Assembly: GCA_017851655.1 (NCBI GenBank)
Contig: JAFMMH010000001.1
Coordinates: 1 to 64,000 of the forward strand
From: Flavobacteriaceae bacterium
Lineage (GTDB): Bacteria; Bacteroidota; Bacteroidia; Flavobacteriales; Flavobacteriaceae
Direction of reading: 5' to 3'
DNA length: 64,000 nucleotides
The notes below the pieces were generated by a model. That model was not told the origin of the DNA. It did no database searches and was given only the letters and a program-made list of their open reading frames with translations. Below, piece by piece: positions 48,178 to 58,991 of the stretch (the stretch's first letter is position 1; every line of letters starts with the position of its first letter). A program made the position numbers and the translations under genes.

Positions 48178-49229
48178 TACTTAGAAGCTTTTTCTTTAAT
48201 ATATTTAATAATATGTTGTGATTCATTTGAGGCATCAAAAAAACCTTGCTCGGCCATCCAATCTTCACTGTAAATTTTACTCAGGTAACGTGATCCATGA
48301 TCCGGAAAGATGACAACTACTTTACTGTCTTTTTTAAAATAATTTTCTTCAGCCAGTTGATAAACAGCCTGCATGGCTGCACCAGAAGTATAGCCAACAA
48401 ACATTCCTTCAGATCGTGTTATTTTTCTGGCAGTATGGGCACTTTCTTCATCTGTAACTTTAACAAAATGATCAATGAGATCAAAGTGAGTCGCAGTAGG
48501 AATCAAGTTTTTTCCTAAACCTTCAATCCTGTATGGATATATCTCTTTTGGATCTAATTCCTGGGTTTCATGGTATTTTTTTAGAACAGAACCATAGGCA
48601 TCAACCCCAATAATTTGGATGTTTGGATTTTGCTCTTTTAAGTATTTTGCACAGCCTGAAATAGTTCCCCCTGTTCCGCTACTAGCCACTAGATGAGTTA
48701 TTTCTCCTTTGGTTTGATTCCATATTTCAGGTCCAGTAGTTCGGTAATGTGCATCTACATTCAAATCGTTAAAATACTGATTGATGTAAACGGATTCTTT
48801 TGTTTCAGAATGCAAGCGTTTGGCTACTTGATAATACGATCTTGGATCATCTGCAGCAACATTAGCTGGGCATACATGAACTTGTGCACCCATAGCACTC
48901 AACATATTTATTTTATCTTTTGAAGATTTTGAACTCACAGCTAGAATACAGTTATATCCTTTTATCATAGAGACCATTGCTAGACTAAATCCTGTATTTC
49001 CTGAAGTTGTTTCGATTATTGTGGCTCCTGGCTTTAAAATCCCTTGCTTTTCTGCTTCGTCAATAATATGAATGGCAATTCGATCTTTGTTAGAATGGCC
49101 CGGATTGAAACCTTCAAACTTTGCGAAAAAATCCCCTTTTAAGCCCTCAGCACTGTTATTCAATTTTATAAGGGGGGTGTTACCTATCAATTGAAGTATA
49201 TTTTGATGGGTATTCAAAGATTGATTCAT
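48177..49229 (-). CDS. PLP-dependent cysteine synthase/CBS-like enzyme (candidate cysteate synthase)
   Basis: [67 protein letters not shown]. Confidence 0.88.
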   Translation of the reverse strand: MNQSLNTHQNILQLIGNTPLIKLNNSAEGLKGDFFAKFEGFNPGHSNKDRIAIHIIDEAEKQGILKPGATIIETTSGNTGFSLAMVSMIKGYNCILAVSSKSSKDKINMLSAMGAQVHVCPANVAADDPRSYYQVAKRLHSETKESVYINQYFNDLNVDAHYRTTGPEIWNQTKGEITHLVASSGTGGTISGCAKYLKEQNPNIQIIGVDAYGSVLKKYHETQELDPKEIYPYRIEGLGKNLIPTATHFDLIDHFVKVTDEESAHTARKITRSEGMFVGYTSGAAMQAVYQLAEENYFKKDSKVVVIFPDHGSRYLSKIYSEDWMAEQGFFDASNESQHIIKYIKEKASK

Positions 49230-49252
49230 GCTTAAAGTTTAATATACTGCTG

Positions 49253-49260
49253 CAAATTTA
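49253..49260 (-). promoter_or_regulatory. -7 element TAAATTTG upstream of the cysteine-synthase-like/SPT-like pair
   Basis: Forward CAAATTTA; exact TAnnTTTG on the minus strand, 24 nt upstream of the ATG. Confidence 0.4.
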
Positions 49261-49270
49261 ATAAAAAAAA

Positions 49271-51409
49271 TTAGTCTATCTTTCCTTCAAGCTGTAAGAT
49301 AAAAGTATATTGCTTTGCTGTATCTTTCAATGCATCAAAACGTCCTGAGGCACCACTGTGACCTGCATCCATATTTGTGTCTAAAAACAAAACATTAGTA
49401 TCTGTCTTTAGATCCCTCAGCTTAGCCACCCATTTAGCTGGTTCCCAGTATTGAACCTGAGAATCATGATAGCCTGCCGTTACTAACATATTAGGATAGT
49501 ATCCTTCTTTTAACTGATCATAGGGAGAATAAGAGAGCATATATTCATAAGCCTCCTTCTCGTTTGGATTACCCCACTCATCGTATTCACCTGTAGTTAG
49601 TGGGATTGTATCATCCAACATAGTTGTAATTACATCAACAAAAGGTACTGCTGCAGTAACACTTCTGTACAGCTCTGGCGCATCATTTACAACTACACCC
49701 ATTAACAAACCACCTGCGGATCCGCCTATGGCATGTAAATGTGAGGGGCTGGTCATTTTAGAATCAATAAGATGTTTGGAAACATCTACAAAATCATTAA
49801 AAGTATTTTTCTTTTTAAACAATTTTCCATTTTCATACCACGATCTACCCAAATACTCCCCACCTCTAATATGAGCTATTGCGAAAATAAATCCACGATC
49901 TAGCAAACTCAGTCTAGTGGATGAAAATCGAGGATCCATAGTCGCACCATAAGAACCGTAAGCATAAAGATAAATGGGGGTGTCTTCAGAGGGTTTTGTG
50001 TCTTTATGATAAACCATAGAAACAGGTACTTTTACACCGTCTCGAGCTACAGCCCAAATCCGCTTTTCCAAATAATTTTCAGGGCTAAAACTATCATCCA
50101 TCACCTCACTTTGCTTTAATAAAACCCGCTCTTGTGTTTCCATATCGAACTCATATACACTGTTTGGAGTTCGTAAAGAGGTAAAACCAAAACGAAATTT
50201 AGTAGTGTCAAAACTTGGATTAAATCCGCCATATACACTGTAGGTTTCTCCATCTACTGGAAGAAAATATTCTAAACTACCGTCCCATCTCTGAATTTTA
50301 ATGGCTGTAAGTCCATTTTGACGCTCAGTAATCACAAAATAATCTTTAAAAATTTCAAAATCTTCAATCAAAACTTCCTCTCTGTGGGGATACAAATCTT
50401 CCCAATTTTCTATACCTGGAGTTGTTATTGGTACTTTGGAAATCTTATAGTTTTTGGCGTTATCATGATTTGTCAGGATATAAAAATGATCTTCATATTG
50501 AGCAACACTGTACTCTAAACCTCTTATTCTAGGCTGAATCATTTGAAAGGTTCCTAAAGGGGTTGTTGCGTCCAAAAACTGACTTTCTGTGGTAAGGGTG
50601 CTGTAAGAAGAAATCACAATGTATTCTGTGGATTTTGTCTCACGAACACTCACTGAAAAGGTATCATCTTTTTCATGAAAAACTAAAGTGTCTTTTGCTA
50701 AAGGGTCTTCAATATTATGAAGGTAAACCCATTCAGATCGAAGGGTTTCAGTATTTTTTTTAATATAAAAAAAGTGTTGGTTGTCTAATGCCCAAGCGGA
50801 TTCACCAGTCCCATTTTTGATTTTAGTAGGTAGTTCTTCTCCAGTAATTAAATCTTTTACATGAAGTGTATACTTACGTCGTGATTCTAAATCTAATCCG
50901 TAAATTACTTTAGTGTTGTCCGGACTAATGTTAATCCCTACTAATTTAAAATAATCATGACCTTCAGCCATTTGATTACAATCAAATAAAATTTCCTCAA
51001 CAGCAGTCAGAGAATCTTTTTTTCGAGTATAAATGGGATATTGTTTCCCTTTTTCGTAACGCGTAATGTACCAATATTGATTATAGAAATACGGGACTGA
51101 ATTGTCGTCTTCTTTGATTCTACTTTTTAATTCCTCAAAAAGATCTTTGCGGAAAGACTCTGTGTCCTGAGTCATTTTTTTATAGTAATCGTTTTCCCGT
51201 TCCAAATAATCAATCACTTCAGGATTCTCTCTTTCTCGCATCCAATAGTATGGGTCTATTCGAATATCTTCGTGCGATTTGAGTTGGAAGGGATTTTTTT
51301 CAGCATCTGGAGGCTGAATATTAGTGTCAAAATTCATGGGTACATTGTTTTTACATGCTGAAAATAATGCTACAAAAATCAACATTTGAATTAAGTTAAC
51401 TTTATTCAT
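49271..51409 (-). CDS. S9 family prolyl oligopeptidase / oligopeptidase B-like
   Basis: DPYYWMRERENPEVIDYLERENDYYKKM; HAIGGSAGGLLMGVVVNDAPELYRSVTAAVPFVDVITTMLD; lipobox LFSACKN. Confidence 0.95.
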   Translation of the reverse strand: MNKVNLIQMLIFVALFSACKNNVPMNFDTNIQPPDAEKNPFQLKSHEDIRIDPYYWMRERENPEVIDYLERENDYYKKMTQDTESFRKDLFEELKSRIKEDDNSVPYFYNQYWYITRYEKGKQYPIYTRKKDSLTAVEEILFDCNQMAEGHDYFKLVGINISPDNTKVIYGLDLESRRKYTLHVKDLITGEELPTKIKNGTGESAWALDNQHFFYIKKNTETLRSEWVYLHNIEDPLAKDTLVFHEKDDTFSVSVRETKSTEYIVISSYSTLTTESQFLDATTPLGTFQMIQPRIRGLEYSVAQYEDHFYILTNHDNAKNYKISKVPITTPGIENWEDLYPHREEVLIEDFEIFKDYFVITERQNGLTAIKIQRWDGSLEYFLPVDGETYSVYGGFNPSFDTTKFRFGFTSLRTPNSVYEFDMETQERVLLKQSEVMDDSFSPENYLEKRIWAVARDGVKVPVSMVYHKDTKPSEDTPIYLYAYGSYGATMDPRFSSTRLSLLDRGFIFAIAHIRGGEYLGRSWYENGKLFKKKNTFNDFVDVSKHLIDSKMTSPSHLHAIGGSAGGLLMGVVVNDAPELYRSVTAAVPFVDVITTMLDDTIPLTTGEYDEWGNPNEKEAYEYMLSYSPYDQLKEGYYPNMLVTAGYHDSQVQYWEPAKWVAKLRDLKTDTNVLFLDTNMDAGHSGASGRFDALKDTAKQYTFILQLEGKID

Positions 51410-52433
51410 TTGAATTCATTTTGGTTAAAGTTGTTAACACATATTCGTGTTGTTCTTCCGTATAATCACGGTGAGTTACCATACGGAGTTTTCCTTTGCC
51501 TAAAGCAATTAATAAAATTCCTTCTTCTTTCATTTTAAGAATAAAATTTTGTTCTTCTTCTCCGGGTTTTAATGCAAAAATCACAATATTGGTTTCTACG
51601 GGTTCAACCGATGCAACAATAGAAGAATCTTGAAGAACAGCAGCAATTTCAGCAGCTTTTCGATGGTCATTCCTTAAATCTGAACGATGGTTTTTCAAAG
51701 CAAAACTTGCTGCTGCAGCAAGATAGCCAGCTTGACGCATACCTCCCCCAAGTACTTTACGAATTCGAAGGGCTTTTTCAATAACCGCATGTGACCCTAC
51801 TAAAACGGAGCCAACTGGGCAACCCAATCCTTTACTAAAACATAGGGAAAGAGTATCGAATACAGCGCCATAATCCTTCGGGGTTTCATTACTTACTTCT
51901 AAAGCATTCCACAACCGAGCCCCATCTAAATGCAAAGCCAATTCATTTTGATCACATAGAGCTCTAATTTTTAGAATCTCATCAAAATCATAAACAGCAC
52001 CACCTCCTTTATTTGTTGTGTTTTCCAAACTGACCAAGGTCGTTTTAGGACTGTGATAAAAATCAGGAGGATTAATAACGTCCGCTATCTGGTTAGCGTT
52101 TATCCTTCCTCGATCTCCTTCTATTAGTCTACACGAAACCCCAGAATTAAAACTGACTCCACCTCCTTCATAATGATAAACATGTGAATAATGATCGCAA
52201 ATCAATTGCTCACCAGGCTGGGTATGTAATTTGATCGCTGTTTGATTTGTCATAGTTCCTGAGGGAAAAAACAAGGCTGCTTCTTTTCCAAAAAGTGTGG
52301 CTACTTCTTCTTCTAAAGCATTTACGGATGGATCTTCTTTAAAGACATCATCTCCTACAGAAGCTAACGACATAGCTTCTAACATAGCTTTAGACGGTTT
52401 GGTAACGGTATCGCTGATTAAATTGACTTGCAT
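51402..52433 (-). CDS. Low-specificity threonine aldolase-like PLP enzyme
   Basis: LISDTVTKPSKAMLEAMSLASVGDDVFKEDPSVNALEEEVATLFGKEAALFFPSGTMTNQ; LHLDGARLWNA; FSKGLGCPVGSVL. Confidence 0.95.
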   Translation of the reverse strand: MQVNLISDTVTKPSKAMLEAMSLASVGDDVFKEDPSVNALEEEVATLFGKEAALFFPSGTMTNQTAIKLHTQPGEQLICDHYSHVYHYEGGGVSFNSGVSCRLIEGDRGRINANQIADVINPPDFYHSPKTTLVSLENTTNKGGGAVYDFDEILKIRALCDQNELALHLDGARLWNALEVSNETPKDYGAVFDTLSLCFSKGLGCPVGSVLVGSHAVIEKALRIRKVLGGGMRQAGYLAAAASFALKNHRSDLRNDHRKAAEIAAVLQDSSIVASVEPVETNIVIFALKPGEEEQNFILKMKEEGILLIALGKGKLRMVTHRDYTEEQHEYVLTTLTKMNSNE

Positions 52434-52438
52434 ACTAT

Positions 52439-54877
52439 CTATTCATCACAAGAAAATGATCCAATAGGCGAACCGTCAGGTAAACGCTTAGAAACCGGTG
52501 GTACAAAATCCTCAGGATCATCAAAATAATTATCAATTTCAGTACGGTATACCGGCCCAAATCCAGTGTCTGACTGACCTGCCAACCATTGGTCTAAACC
52601 TATTAAGGATTTATGAACTATAGCCTTCACGATTGCATTGGATTCAGGATGTTGTCCCAAATGCATTATCTGCTTTAAAAGATTTGCTTTTACAAGGTCA
52701 TTCAACTGTTGTTCGTGTCCATCTCTAAAACGTACTTTAAAATGGTTGTTAATTAAAGTATCCAAAGTTTCTTTTAAACTCAGTTGATTGGAATCAAATC
52801 CGAACTGTGTTACGAGTCTGTTGGCTCTTTCTGGATGAAGTAGCATCCCAAGGAGGGCGTTGCTTAAACTGTTTGCTATTCCCAGATAGTCAAAGGTAAC
52901 CCCATTTTGTGATAGAAAGTTTTCTCGGGTCCGAGGATTTGAAAATGAACGAGGGGGCAATAAGGTTCTGAGATGTTCAGGAATTTTTAATGACTCCGGT
53001 AATAGGGCATTAGAATACGCATTTAAGGCATTGCGTTGATCGGTTGCATTCACAACTTCCACCCTATATTTAATGGGTCCTTTAACTGCATAATCATAAT
53101 CTAATCCACCTATCAATTTGACTACAGCTTCAATCTGATAGCGGTGAAGAAGGTACATAGGTACCATTCTATCCTCTAAAGTACTGTATGGCTCTCCTAC
53201 TCTTATGTGCTCTAAAGAAAATTGGTTTAGCGCAATTTCACGAATCTTCATCAAATTATATAATTCTTCATAAGCGGAACTCCCATTGTCCCACAAATGA
53301 GCTTTTGGATGAGCACTTCCAACTGGACGTGCATCACTATCGCTAATAAATCGATGCCCTTCGCGAACACTATTCTCTAAAATAGCATTCAATGACTGCG
53401 TTTCATCTGTCCCTTCTGGGAAATCACTATATGCATAGGCTACACTGACTTTATCCCAAGTTCCAATTCCAGTCTCATAAGCGTTTTCATAGTTTATTTT
53501 TCCATCGTCTACAGATAAATTTGGATGAGGATAATCCATTACCGAAGTACGGTTTTTCGCACTTGCAGCAAAATTATGAGCAAATCCAAGAGTGTGTCCT
53601 ATCTCGTGTGCAGAAAGTTGTCGGATTCTAGCTAAAGCCAATTCCAATGCCTTATTTTCCTTATTACTATTTTCTGCAAAAGGTGCATTAGTTAATCCTA
53701 GGGCAATCATAAAATCTTGTCGGATTCTAAGACTTCCAAGGCTCACATGACCTTTAATAATTTCTCCCGTTCGGGGATCAGCGACACTAGAACCGTAGCT
53801 CCATCCTCTTGTAGAGCGATGAATCCATTGAATTACGTTATAACGAACATCTAAAGGGTCTGCATCGTCTGGTAAAATCTTTACTTGAAAAGCATTTTTG
53901 AAACCGATACTCTCAAAAGCTTGATTCCACCAACTTCCGCCTTCCAACAAAGCTGAACGAACTGGTTCGGGTGTTCCATTATCTAAATAATAAATTATGG
54001 GTTCTACAGCTTCACTAATTGCAGCATTAGGATCTTTTTTATCTAAACGGTGACGGTAAATCACTTGTTTTTTCGTCGATGTACTTACAGGGGTCGTATA
54101 ATCGTAATAGGTCATGGCATTGACTCCAGAACGTGGATCAAAAATTCGCGTTTTGTAATTACTATCAGGCAAAGCAACAAAAGAATGATGTTGATGCACA
54201 GTTACGGCATCTGGAGTTGGTGTCACAGAGCGTAACATGCTTCCTGATGCTTCTCCATCAAAAGTTAACATTACATCCAACTCAATATTTAAGGGAAATG
54301 CTCTTGTACGCTCTAAATAAATTGCAGACCGACTTTTATCTACGTTAAAACTACCTTCTTTAAGTCGTTTAAGACGTTTTGAAACCCCATGTGCATCCTG
54401 CATTAAAAAAGGAGTTAAATCAATTAGGTAACTGTTGTCAGTCAAAGTTTCCTCTATTGGAAAACCAAACAAGACCGATTTGGCAAAAGCTTCTTTAATG
54501 GAACGCTGTTCTAAAGGATTCTCTGAAGAAGACCGATAGCGCAAGTTGGGTTGAATTAACAACAATTTATTTCCTGCTTTTGAAAAATAAACCACCCGTT
54601 CGTTTCCTAACTGCCCTCTATCCAAACCGATATCATTGTTTCCAATACCTTGGCTCAAACTATTTACATAAAGAAATTCTTCCTCTGTATTACTTACTTT
54701 TAAATAAATTTTGTCTGATTTTGGGCCGTAATAAAAATCAAAATAACCTGAATAAGGCCTCGTATTATCGATGATTGAAACTCCTTTTGTTTCTTTATTT
54801 TTATTATTCTTGACCTGTGCTTGAGTTCCAATGGAACAAAGGATAAAGCCAAAAATCAACAAGTAATTCCTTTTCAT
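52439..54877 (-). CDS. Secreted zinc-dependent metalloprotease (DUF5117/DUF4953-like)
   Basis: HEIGHTLGFAHNF metzincin-like site; VMDYPHPNL; signal peptide. Confidence 0.92.
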   Translation of the reverse strand: MKRNYLLIFGFILCSIGTQAQVKNNKNKETKGVSIIDNTRPYSGYFDFYYGPKSDKIYLKVSNTEEEFLYVNSLSQGIGNNDIGLDRGQLGNERVVYFSKAGNKLLLIQPNLRYRSSSENPLEQRSIKEAFAKSVLFGFPIEETLTDNSYLIDLTPFLMQDAHGVSKRLKRLKEGSFNVDKSRSAIYLERTRAFPLNIELDVMLTFDGEASGSMLRSVTPTPDAVTVHQHHSFVALPDSNYKTRIFDPRSGVNAMTYYDYTTPVSTSTKKQVIYRHRLDKKDPNAAISEAVEPIIYYLDNGTPEPVRSALLEGGSWWNQAFESIGFKNAFQVKILPDDADPLDVRYNVIQWIHRSTRGWSYGSSVADPRTGEIIKGHVSLGSLRIRQDFMIALGLTNAPFAENSNKENKALELALARIRQLSAHEIGHTLGFAHNFAASAKNRTSVMDYPHPNLSVDDGKINYENAYETGIGTWDKVSVAYAYSDFPEGTDETQSLNAILENSVREGHRFISDSDARPVGSAHPKAHLWDNGSSAYEELYNLMKIREIALNQFSLEHIRVGEPYSTLEDRMVPMYLLHRYQIEAVVKLIGGLDYDYAVKGPIKYRVEVVNATDQRNALNAYSNALLPESLKIPEHLRTLLPPRSFSNPRTRENFLSQNGVTFDYLGIANSLSNALLGMLLHPERANRLVTQFGFDSNQLSLKETLDTLINNHFKVRFRDGHEQQLNDLVKANLLKQIMHLGQHPESNAIVKAIVHKSLIGLDQWLAGQSDTGFGPVYRTEIDNYFDDPEDFVPPVSKRLPDGSPIGSFSCDE

Positions 54878-55062
54878 AATACGTTCAATTTGTGAAGTTA
54901 AATCTACTAAAAACTATTTATACAGTTTTTGAGTGGAGATTAAAATTATTAACGATTTCAGCTTCAAACATAAAATTCAATAAATGTTTATTCCTTGGTT
55001 TATGAACTTTTATAAATCATTTATTTTTGAATAAATCAGGATGAAAAACAAGTTTATTCACT

Positions 55063-55070
55063 TATTTTTG
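55063..55070 (+). promoter_or_regulatory. -7 element TATTTTTG upstream of prfB
   Basis: Exact TAnnTTTG match 20 nt upstream of ATG 55091; a second copy at 55022-55029. Confidence 0.45.
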
Positions 55071-55090
55071 AACTTACTTTAAAATGCAGT

Positions 55091-56198
55091 ATGATTTCAA
55101 ACGAGCAGTATAAAAATTTAATGGAACGCCTGGGTGCCTTAAGGCGATATCTTTGACATTGATGCCAAGGAAATAGAAATCCAAAACCAAGAAGAAAAAA
55201 CACTTGCCCCTAACTTTTGGAACGATCCTAAAAAAGCAGAGCTCCAAATGAAGCAGCTCAGAGGACTTAAAAAATGGGTGACAGACTACCTGTTTATTAA
55301 GCAGGGTATTGAGGATCTAGAAGTATTAATGGAATTTGAAAAAAGTGGTGATGTCGAAACTGCTGAAGTAAATGAACAATACCAAACCGTTCTAAGTCGT
55401 TTGGAAGATGTAGAGTTCCGAAATATGCTCTCAGAGGAAGGGGATGATCTAAGTGCGGTACTCCAAATCACTGCTGGTGCTGGAGGGACAGAAAGCTGTG
55501 ATTGGGCTTCCATGTTGATGCGTATGTATCTGATGTGGGGTGAAAAACAGGGGTTCAAAATGAAAGAGCTGAACCATCAGGCTGGTGATGTTGCGGGTAT
55601 AAAAACCGTAACCATCGAAATTGAAGGGAATTATGCTTTTGGTTGGCTCAAAGGTGAAAATGGAGTCCATCGCTTAGTTCGAATTTCCCCTTTTGACAGC
55701 AATGCCAAAAGGCATACTTCATTTGCTTCTGTATATGTGTACCCACTAGTAGATGAAAGTATTGAAATAGAAATTAATCCTGCAGATTTTACATGGGAAA
55801 CCATGCGCGCAAGTGGAGCTGGTGGTCAAAATGTGAATAAGGTAGAAACCGCCGTTCGACTTCGACACCATCCCACAGGCATTATCATCGAAAATTCAGA
55901 GACCCGCTCTCAATTGGAAAATAAAAATAAAGCAATGCAATTATTACGCTCCCAGTTGTATGAAATAGAATTGCAGAAAAAAATGGCCGCTCGAGAGGAG
56001 ATTGAAGCTTCTAAAATGAAAATTGAATGGGGTTCACAGATTAGAAACTATGTAATGCATCCCTATAAGTTAGTTAAAGATGTTCGTTCACAACATGAAA
56101 TGACGGATGTAGAAGGAGTAATGAATGGACAGATAGATCCTTTCCTAAAGGCTTATTTAATGTCTGTAGGACAACAACAAACAAAAGACGAATTGTGA
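55091..56198 (+). CDS. prfB: Peptide chain release factor 2, with programmed +1 frameshift at 55151-55157
   Basis: Frame 1 [21 protein letters not shown] then TGA at 55154-55156; +1 slip at CTT TGA C resumes [35 protein letters not shown]; later [18 protein letters not shown] (GGQ). Confidence 0.95.
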
Positions 56199-56812
56199 GA
56201 AAAATAAAGAATATCATTTTTGACCTTGGAGGTGTATTGGTAGATTGGAATCCTGAATATGTTTTTTTAGACGTTTTTAAAGGAGATAGAAAAAAAATGC
56301 AATGGTTTTTCGATGAAGTCTGTACTTTCGATTGGAACGAAAATCAAGATGCGGGCTATCCCATAGCTAAAGCTACTGAAGAACGGGTTCAATTATTTCC
56401 TGAACACGAAGAATGGATCCGAATGTTTTATGGTCGTTGGGAAAAAATGCTAGGAGGTCCTATAGAAGGAACAGTTGCTATTTTAAAATCCTTAGTTGAC
56501 AACCCAAACTATCGGGTTGTGGCATTAACCAACTGGAGTGCTGAAACCTTTCCTATAGCTTTAAAACGTTTTGAATTTTTACATTGGTTTGAAGGAATCG
56601 TCGTTTCGGGAACTGAAAAAACTCGAAAACCCTTTCCTGAAATATATGAAACTACTTTAAAAAGGTTTTCTTTAGTCCCAGAGGATTCATTGTTTATCGA
56701 CGACAATAAACGGAATATTGATGCTGCAAATGCATTAGGAATCCAAACCATTCATTTTGAAAATCCAAACCAACTCAAAAAAGCACTTCAAGGCTTTGAG
56801 ATTATTGCTTGA
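56195..56812 (+). CDS. HAD family hydrolase/phosphatase
   Basis: [56 protein letters not shown] start overlapping the prfB stop. Confidence 0.93.
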   Translation: MRKIKNIIFDLGGVLVDWNPEYVFLDVFKGDRKKMQWFFDEVCTFDWNENQDAGYPIAKATEERVQLFPEHEEWIRMFYGRWEKMLGGPIEGTVAILKSLVDNPNYRVVALTNWSAETFPIALKRFEFLHWFEGIVVSGTEKTRKPFPEIYETTLKRFSLVPEDSLFIDDNKRNIDAANALGIQTIHFENPNQLKKALQGFEIIA

Positions 56813-57345
56813 TTATTTTGAGTTCCTCCGAGCTTTTTATTGTACCTGTTAAAATTGAAGAAGCAAAGACATTACAAGCGCTTTCTGTTTTAACTTTTAA
56901 GGAGACCTTTGGAGCACAAAATACCAAAGAAAACATGAAAGCTTATCTCGAAGAGCGACTTAGCTTAGAGCAAATAACTTTTGAGTTAGAAGAACCCAAT
57001 TCAAGTTTTTATTTTGCAATTATCAATAAACAATGTGTGGGCTATTTGAAACTCAACTTCAAAAACGCTCAAAATGAAGATGTTCTAAACAGGCAAGCTT
57101 TTGAAATAGAGCGGATTTATATCTTAAGTCTTTTCCAAGGAAAAGGTTTGGGGAGTCAACTTTTTCAAAAAGCAATTGACATAGGGAAGGCTAAAAAATA
57201 CAATCGTTTGTGGCTTGGAGTTTGGGAATTCAACTTAAACGCATTAGCATTCTATAAGCGTAAAGGGCTAAATGCTTTTGGCAAGCATACTTTTCTATTA
57301 GGAAAAGACCGCCAGACAGATATTTTAATGCAATTAGAATTTTAG
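56809..57345 (+). CDS. GNAT family N-acetyltransferase
   Basis: FEIERIYILSLFQGKGLGSQLFQKAIDIGKAKKYNRLWLGVWEFNLNALAFYKRKGL; start (TTG at 56809) uncertain. Confidence 0.88.
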   Translation: MIILSSSELFIVPVKIEEAKTLQALSVLTFKETFGAQNTKENMKAYLEERLSLEQITFELEEPNSSFYFAIINKQCVGYLKLNFKNAQNEDVLNRQAFEIERIYILSLFQGKGLGSQLFQKAIDIGKAKKYNRLWLGVWEFNLNALAFYKRKGLNAFGKHTFLLGKDRQTDILMQLEF

Positions 57346-58872
57346 TTAAAACGGCATATTATCATCATCCCCATTGTCACCAAAGACATCATTTGGATCT
57401 TGAAGACTTGTCCTAGGAATATCTGTATCATTTGGATTCATTTTGGATTGGAATTCAAATGGTGAATCAAAAGTATCGAGATCTTCAAACTTCCCTAGAT
57501 GACCAATAAATTTCATTCGTATATTTTCCAATCCTCCATTTCTATGCTTTGCTACAATAAACTCAGCTTGACCCTGAGACGGGGAGCGCTCGTCGTCATC
57601 CCATTCATCTATATTGTAGTATTCAGGACGATAAATAAAGGAAACTATATCAGCATCTTGTTCAATGGCTCCCGATTCCCGAAGGTCTGAAAGCATCGGT
57701 CTTTTAGTTCCACCTCTTGTTTCTACAGCCCTAGAAAGCTGGGATAATGCAATTACAGGGATATTGAGCTCTTTAGCCAAGGCCTTGAGGTTTCGTGAAA
57801 TGGTTGAAATTTCTTGTTCACGATTTCCTGTTTTGGATGATGTTCCAGCTGTCATCAATTGCAAATAATCGACCACAATAAGTTTAATACCATGTTGTGA
57901 TGATAAACGCCGTGCCTTAGCTCGTAAATCAAAAATTGATAAGGAGGGGGTGTCATCAATGAACAAGGGTGCTTTTTCTAAATCTGTAACCTTTACATTC
58001 AATTGCTGCCATTCGTGATCAGCCAGTTTTCCTGTTCTTAGCTTTTCTGAAGAAAGTCCAGTTTCAGAGGAAATCAAACGGGTAATCAACTGAATAGAAG
58101 ACATTTCTAATGAAAAAAATGCGACTGGAATTTGTTTAGTAACGGCAATGTTTCGTGCCATAGAAAGGGTCAATGCTGTTTTACCCATACCTGGACGTGC
58201 TGCAATGATAATCAAGTCACTAGGCTGCCATCCTGATGTGAGTTTATCTAGTTTTTCAAAACCAGTACTTACGCCACTTAGGCCATCTTGCTTTGAAATT
58301 TCTTCAATCTTCTTTTTTGCTTCAAGGACTAGATTTTGTGCAGATTCAGATGATTTCTTAATATTCCCTTGTGTGACATCATATAATTTGGATTCTGCTT
58401 CATCCAAAAGATCAAATACATCTGTGGATTCTTTATAAGCACTTTCAATAATCTCATTCGAGATTTTAATCAAACTTCGCTGGATATATTTTTGAAGTAT
58501 GATTCTTGCATGAAATTCAATATGAGCAGAAGAAGCAATTCGCTGTGAGAGTTGAACTAAATAAAACTCTCCACCTACAGATTCTAATTTTCCATTCTTT
58601 CGAAGTTCCGAAGAAACAGTCAACAAGTCAATCGGTTGAGAATCTTGAAAAAGTTGGTAAATCGCTTCAAAAATATTTTGGTGTGCAATCTTATAAAAAG
58701 CGTCTGGTTGTAGTAGGTCGATGACTTCATCCACCCCTTTTTTATCGATAAGCATAGCGCCTAAAACAGCCTCCTCAAGATCCAATGCTTGGGGTGGAAT
58801 TTTACCCTGCTGCAAGTTTATGACCATAGGATTTTGAGTTTTTGATAACCCAATAGATTGCTTTTTTTCCAT
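57346..58872 (-). CDS. dnaB: Replicative DNA helicase
   Basis: IPPQALDLEEAVLGAMLIDKKGVDEV; DLIIIAARPGMGKTALTLSMARNIA; LIVVDYLQLM; LSQLSRAVETRGGTKRPMLSDLRESGAIEQDAD. Confidence 0.98.
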   Translation of the reverse strand: MEKKQSIGLSKTQNPMVINLQQGKIPPQALDLEEAVLGAMLIDKKGVDEVIDLLQPDAFYKIAHQNIFEAIYQLFQDSQPIDLLTVSSELRKNGKLESVGGEFYLVQLSQRIASSAHIEFHARIILQKYIQRSLIKISNEIIESAYKESTDVFDLLDEAESKLYDVTQGNIKKSSESAQNLVLEAKKKIEEISKQDGLSGVSTGFEKLDKLTSGWQPSDLIIIAARPGMGKTALTLSMARNIAVTKQIPVAFFSLEMSSIQLITRLISSETGLSSEKLRTGKLADHEWQQLNVKVTDLEKAPLFIDDTPSLSIFDLRAKARRLSSQHGIKLIVVDYLQLMTAGTSSKTGNREQEISTISRNLKALAKELNIPVIALSQLSRAVETRGGTKRPMLSDLRESGAIEQDADIVSFIYRPEYYNIDEWDDDERSPSQGQAEFIVAKHRNGGLENIRMKFIGHLGKFEDLDTFDSPFEFQSKMNPNDTDIPRTSLQDPNDVFGDNGDDDNMPF

Positions 58873-58991
58873 GAGCCTAAATTACATGCTTTGATCTAAT
58901 TTGCAAGGATTTCAATAATGAGAATCTCCTCTAAGTATGAAGAAAATAATGTTTATAAGTAATCAGACAATGTTAACAACCTGAATTTTTC

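Noticed and set aside
54878-55090. Possible ncRNA or riboswitch in the gap before prfB
   Set aside because: AT-rich with only weak inverted repeats; no convincing structured RNA motif by eye.
58148-58438. 96-aa + strand ORF opposite dnaB
   Set aside because: Antisense to the conserved helicase Walker region; no independent support.
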